Positions 58,801-64,000 of a DNA stretch of 64,000 nt are shown piece by piece. The stretch is from Quillaja saponaria (taxonomy: Eukaryota > Streptophyta > Magnoliopsida > Fabales > Quillajaceae). Within the stretch, counting starts at the first letter, position 1. Every line of letters begins with the position of its first letter. The DNA lies in contig CM055617.1 of assembly GCA_029379385.1 (NCBI GenBank), forward strand, positions 6,386,001 through 6,450,000, read 5' to 3'. The notes beneath the pieces are model-generated. The model was given only the letters and a program-made list of their open reading frames with translations. It did not search any database and was not told the origin of the DNA. The translations under genes were made by a program, and so were the position numbers.

Positions 58801-61800
58801 AGATGTTCAGTACATTTTTAGCTGTTGCCAGGTATGCATATTCCAAAAGATTTCTACTTCTACAAGTGTGTGTTTATGTTATTAGCAACAAATATGTATT
58901 TCTTCAGAAACTATACTCCTCTAGACTCCCAAAGAGGTCACCCTAATATTTTGGTAGTTTAGGTTTTACTACAGCTTATATTCTTTTGACTATACACAAA
59001 ATGTACTAAGTCAATGAATTAATTGATAACCAGAAAAGCAGTGCGTCTGTGTATACTTGACAATTTAAAAGGAGATTGTTTTTGTTGCAAAAAAATAAAA
59101 GAAAAAGAAAGTAGGTGTTTTAGTCATTTTATGATGTAGGAAACAGTAAAAAAAGTACTGTTTCATGCTCCTCTCTCTCTCCCCCCTATCCTCCTGCTCC
59201 CTCACTCTCTTCTCTCACCCCCAACTCTTCTTCATTCCACCTCATTGCCTTTTTAATCTGTTAGATTTAGCACATTATTTGCATACCGTGCATATGTATA
59301 GTAAAATTTTATGCACTTGAGTTTAATGATGTTTTGACTCCCTCATTGATTGCCCAAAAAATGAGAATGTGAGAAAATTTCCTTTAGCTGGATATTTATA
59401 TTGGCCAGTTTTCCTTTTAAAGGGATCACTCAATGAAGTTTAGGCTACCAGATGAAGCCTCATGGATTGTTTTTATTCTTGAAATTTAAGCAGTAGCTCT
59501 GTGATTTAACATATACTTTTATTCCTAAACTATTAAAATGCAATGATGGCATCAATGGGCTGTTCTGGACTGAAAGTTTCTGGACAGAATTGAGCTATCT
59601 ATTACCGAAGAATATTTTCTTGATTGTAGAAGTTTCCTACAGTTTTAATGAGTACAATTTGAATATATAATATGCAGAGATGATCATCCAGAAAGTGTTC
59701 TGTCATCAATGGAAAAAATAATGGTTGTTCTCTTAGAGGAGAGTGAGGATGTCCGAGAGGATCTTTTATCTATTATATTGTCTGCATTGGGTCGTAACAA
59801 AAATGTAAGTGCTCTAACGTTTGCTTTTTATTAGGAGTCATATTGTATTTTAATGCTACAATTTCTTCATCGGAAACATTATTGTATGGACTTTCAAATT
59901 CCAGGATATCAATATGGCTGCAAGGAGGCTTGCCTATGAATGTTGTACAGCAGTCTGCAGCAAAACTTGAAACCAGCATTAAACAGTTTCTGTTAGCATC
60001 AATGTCAGGAGAAAGCAAGCCTGTGAACAGCCAAACCCAGTACCATGAAGTTATCTACGATTTGTATTGTTCTGCACCTCAGCTCCTCTCCGGAGTTGTC
60101 CCATATATGACAGGAGAGCTACTGGTAAGTAATGATTTTTGATTAGTAGCTCGACTAGCACCCCGATGCTGTATCTGCTATCTAATTATATTGAACTTTC
60201 CTACATTTGTTTATCTATAATGGTCTATTTATAATTTCACATGAAAAATGGGGATATGGTTACATATAGCCTGTAGGTTGGAAAATGTGACCAGTTGGGT
60301 TGCTAATTCTGAAGTTCTAATCACATTTTCATAAGCATTCCATTACTTCTTTTGAGTAGTTGGTGTTTTATAAGTCTGGTTGCTTTATGATGTTCAAATA
60401 CTGTGACATACCTTTTAGGGTTATTATCACAATTCAAGCTTGTATTTGATAGGAGTTTGATAAATGGCTTGTTGGTTATGTTTGAAATCTGCAGACTGAT
60501 CAGCTAGAAACCCGTTTGAAAGCAGTGAATTTGGTTGGAGACATGTTTTCTCTGCCGGGCTCTGCTATCTCTGAAGTATTTCAGCCAATATTTTTGGAGT
60601 TTTTAAAGAGATTGACTGATAGAGTTGTTGAGGTCCGCATGTCAGTCCTTGAACATGTCAAGAGCTGTCTGCTGTCAAATCCATTTAGACCTGAAATTTC
60701 TCAAATAATTTGTAAGTTCATATTGTTAAAATTATATATACTGAGAAATTATATTCTTTGAATCAATAACTGCTAAGTAAGACCTGGATCAACACATTTT
60801 AGCTGCTCTTTGTGATCGGCTTTTGGATTATGACTGAAAATGTTCGAAAGCAAGTTGTAGCTGTTATCTGTGATGTGGCATGCCATGCACTAAATGCCAT
60901 TCCTCTTGAAACTGTAAAACTTGTTGCAGAACGCCTCCGAGATAAATCTGTATGTACACTTCCCATTTCATATTTGTCTCTACTTTTCTCTGTCTTTCTG
61001 GTGATGTCATACATCGTATTCCCAATACCTTATTACCCTTTGAATGTTTCAGCTACTTGTTAAAAAGTATACGATGGAGAGATTGGGCGATATATACAGA
61101 GTTTATTGTGAGAAGAGCTCTGACAGCTCAATCAATGCCAATGAATTTGACTGGATTCCTGGGAAGATTTTGAGATGTCTTTATGACAAAGATTTCAGGT
61201 GAACTACTTAAGTATTTTATATGCATGAGATGGAATTAATATTGTTATTGTTAAGTATTACTTTTGAATTGGCTCTTGCCTTCACATAGGACCTAAAAAA
61301 AGAAAACAAGAAAGAGCCTATTTGGTTGTTTACTTGTTCAGCAATTATAGGGAAAGAAGAGGGAAAAGATGAGTGTTGACTTGTTCAACAGTTATGAATG
61401 AAGTTAGGAGGAGGCTCCTTTTCCCGATATCTGGTATTTCAAATATGAAGGCTTGTTTAAACTTTCTTATGATATAATTCTCCCAAGAAAAAGACCCAGT
61501 AGTCTCAGTAGATATGCAGTTTTTTTACTTTACATCTTTTGAAGTCACGGTCTCACCAAATTCCTATCCCTTTTCTTCTGGAAACAGGTCTGCATGAAAG
61601 TAATATTGTCAAATCCTGGATTCTTTTTTTACTATATTCATAGGACGAGAGAAACAATAGTATGACTTTGATGCTATGATTTCTGACTTGCTGAATGAAC
61701 TGACAGGAGGATATGTAGTCTTTTTCGTAGTTACTGAAAACTAAAGAGAATTGGATATGATTTCCAATTTTATTTGTATGGCTTTATGAGAATTGGTATA

Positions 61801-63724
61801 CTTGTTTAGTATTGTGATCTTAAGACCTCAATATGTGTATTGGTGTTTGATGTATGATCCAATGTTAAATTGGTGATGGGATCCGTTTCTTGCCTTAGGT
61901 TGCCTATGTAATGAGTTTGTATTTGTGAAATGAGGTCTTCCTTTGTGGAGGGCCACATCTTCATGTTGTTATCCTTAGTTTTTCAACCTGTTATTTCCGG
62001 TTTCCACATTATAGGTTTTGTATAAAAATGAACTACAACTTTGTTGGTGAATTGTCATTGCAGTTAAAGTTTCTTCTCTTTTCCTTGTTTGCTTTTGGGT
62101 GGGTGGTGTTTGGTAAGTGGTAATAAGTTATAATTAATTTTTATCCACTTCAACTATGCAGATTAGATATAATTGAATCTCTTCTATGCGAGTCGCTGTT
62201 CCCAGCTCAGTTCTCAGTCGAAGATAAAGTTAAGCACTGGGTCGGGATCTTCTCAAGATTTGATAAAGTGGAGATGAAGGCTCTTGAGAAGTTACTGGAG
62301 CAGAAACAAAGGTATGTTTTGGATGCATGATTTTGACATCCGTAGATTCCACATGGTGTTCTATAATACCCAATCCCAATGCTGTCTGGATATTAATATA
62401 TGATAGATTTTTCAGTGTTCCTGATATTTCCTCTCTGGTTGCAGGTTACAGCAAGAGATGCAGAGATATCTGTCTCTAAGGCAGATAAATCAGGTTTGAA
62501 AATCGTGGAAGTTAGAAAAATTGAGCTGTTAAAGGAAACATGAGTAGAAAAAGAGATTGATTCTCTTTTAAATGCAGGGTAAAGACGCTCCTGAGGTCCA
62601 AAAGAAAATCTTGTTCGGCTTTCGAGTGATGTCTCGATCATTTGCTGAGCCTATAAAGGCTGAAGAAAATTTTCAGTTTCTTGATCAATTGAAAGATGCT
62701 AATATCTGGAAGATTTTGACTAATCTTGTTGACCCAAACACTGGCTGCAATCAAGCACGTACTCTTCGGGTAGAGAATCATTACTGATGCTTACTGTTTT
62801 GGAAAGTTTTCCTTTGATGCTACAGTTAAAGATCTCATTGGATAAAGACTCATATTTATTTTGTGTGGTTTTGTCCCAAGTCTAACCGCTTGAGTAGAAG
62901 ACTTAAGAATTTGGTCAATGTAAATGACATGATTTCTTAATCTTATCCCTTGCCAGTTGCCATCACTAACACAATCACCACCACCTGTTACTAGCGATAG
63001 ATTGTACTCAGATCTCGCAGGCATTGCCTAATCTATGAGCTTACTTTCCCGGTCGTCATTGCAACACACTGTTGATTATTTGTAATCACTGCTGCCATCA
63101 CAATCTAGTACCATACCCATAATATATTTAAAACACAACATTAAATTTGCTCTATGTTGCTTTTGCTATCACATAATGATTCCTGGAATGTCATGACCTT
63201 TTCAATCCCCAGACATCATATTCATTCTTCATCATCATCACCATGATGTGATGAGGCACATGCTTATTCCTTCTTCTTAACAGATGTGTCTGCTCAACAA
63301 CTTCCAACTCTTAGTACCAATGTAAATGCTGGTTATGTGACTAGCTTCAATGATTATTTAAATCACCACTATTCTATGCCACTCTTATAAATTTGGTGAT
63401 ACCTGCCACTACTGAAGCTTGTGCTTTGTTGTTTGTTGACATTCACACCAATCACGGCATCACAGACTTGTTACTTTTCTTTATTACTTTGAAGCTTGTA
63501 GTATTGACGATATGAATGATGAATTATTTCCTTATATGCAGGACGAATTGCTTAAGATACTTGGTGAGAAACATAGGCTCTATGATTTTCTGAACACTTT
63601 CTCCTTGAAGTGTTCTCATTTGCTATTCAACAAGGAGCATGTAAAAGCAATTCTTTTGGAGACATCTATACAGAAGTCTGCTGGAAATGCTCAATCTACT
63701 CTGTCTTGCATGAATCTGCTTGTG
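55880..63724 (+). CDS. PDS5A: PDS5 cohesin-associated protein, 5' part, two frameshifts
   Basis: Twelve exons, continuing past the window: 55880-55972, 58294-58497, 58650-58831, 59678-59804, 59905-60124, 60495-60711, 60803-60949, 61053-61198, 62162-62311, 62445-62493, 62578-62769 and 63542-63724. The translation is helical-repeat (HEAT) protein matching plant PDS5: DVKLLVATCVCEITRITAPE, RRVVILETLAKYRSCVVML, YHEVIYDLY, RLTDRVVEVRMSVLEHVKS, EFDWIPGKILRC and KILGEKHRLYDFL. PDS5 regulates sister-chromatid cohesion and DNA repair. Intron 1 is 2.3 kb. Exon 5 has one extra base near 59935 and exon 7 one extra base near 60834; each moves the frame, while sequence on both sides stays well conserved. 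Arabidopsis At5g47690 is the likely counterpart. Errors in the sequence or recent loss are both possible. Confidence 0.88.
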
Positions 63725-64000
63725 GTAAAAACATTTCATTCTTACAGTTTTGGAATTTTATACATGGTTATAAAATAATTGTTTTAATAGTGTTTCTTAT
63801 TAGTATTTCTGGGCTTGGCATTAACTCTGCACTCTGTTGAAACATTTTGAATTTTTTCGTTTACATGTCTTGTATTTTGTTTATGAACCTTTTTCACTTT
63901 CTTCTAAGCTCTGTTCATGATGATTATATAATACTCATGTAAGCTTTTTCTTTCTGCTGATTGTGAGGTTGGCATAATGGTCACCAGGATTTACCATTTT
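63725..64000 (+). other. PDS5 intron 12, running off the window
   Basis: Intron sequence; a possible acceptor lies near 63968 or 63988, and the last bases may begin exon 13, but too little is left to tell. Confidence 0.4.

Overview
The window is nuclear DNA of a eudicot plant: AT-rich, with intron-split genes (GT..AG borders), plant-specific families (SnRK1 beta subunit, HIPP/HPP metallochaperone-like proteins, chloroplast PPR, trihelix factor), a Ty3/gypsy retroelement, and long AT-rich intergenic DNA. The species cannot be named from the sequence.

Left part (1-12.8 kb): an unidentified gene-like remnant is interrupted by a roughly 980-bp non-autonomous TIR element, followed by a 687-bp tandem duplication. 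A 5'-truncated, decayed Ty3/gypsy chromovirus (3.5-7.2 kb) ends in a short 3' LTR that abuts the broken C-terminal side of a minus-strand SVR7-like PPR pseudogene (7.2-8.7 kb). AT-rich repeats and a nested tandem duplication follow (8.8-11.5 kb). A Pi21-like HMA/proline-rich gene (11.8-12.8 kb) carries a one-base frameshift that removes its CaaX end.

Middle (12.8-32 kb): two tandem paralogues encode secreted proline-rich proteins with a six-cysteine prolamin-like tail (15.3 and 19.7 kb), with traces of a third unit between them. Next come an intact five-exon, two-HMA HIPP gene ending in CSVM (21.7-23.9 kb), an intact four-exon KINB2 gene (25.8-28.7 kb, minus), and an array of about 300-bp tandem repeats (29.7-31.4 kb).

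Right part (32-64 kb): mitochondrial ACP (mtACP3-like), a pollen Ole e 1-family gene with a frameshift, a nine-exon Nudix hydrolase (NUDT2-like) divergent from a trihelix factor, a small two-helix membrane protein, a TRM10 tRNA methyltransferase gene with two lesions, 2.6 kb of 20-bp telomere-like minisatellite, and a PDS5 cohesin gene that runs off the right edge and carries two single-base insertions.

From recalled Arabidopsis gene order, the left genes (SVR7, HMA protein, KINB2) match the At4g16360-16390 block and the right genes (mtACP3, Ole e 1, NUDT2, trihelix, TRM10, PDS5A) match At5g47630-47690, so the window spans a junction of two conserved blocks. No gene cluster with a joint biochemical job is evident. 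The most unusual items are the minisatellite, the recurrent single-base frameshifts in otherwise conserved genes, and the retroelement/PPR junction.
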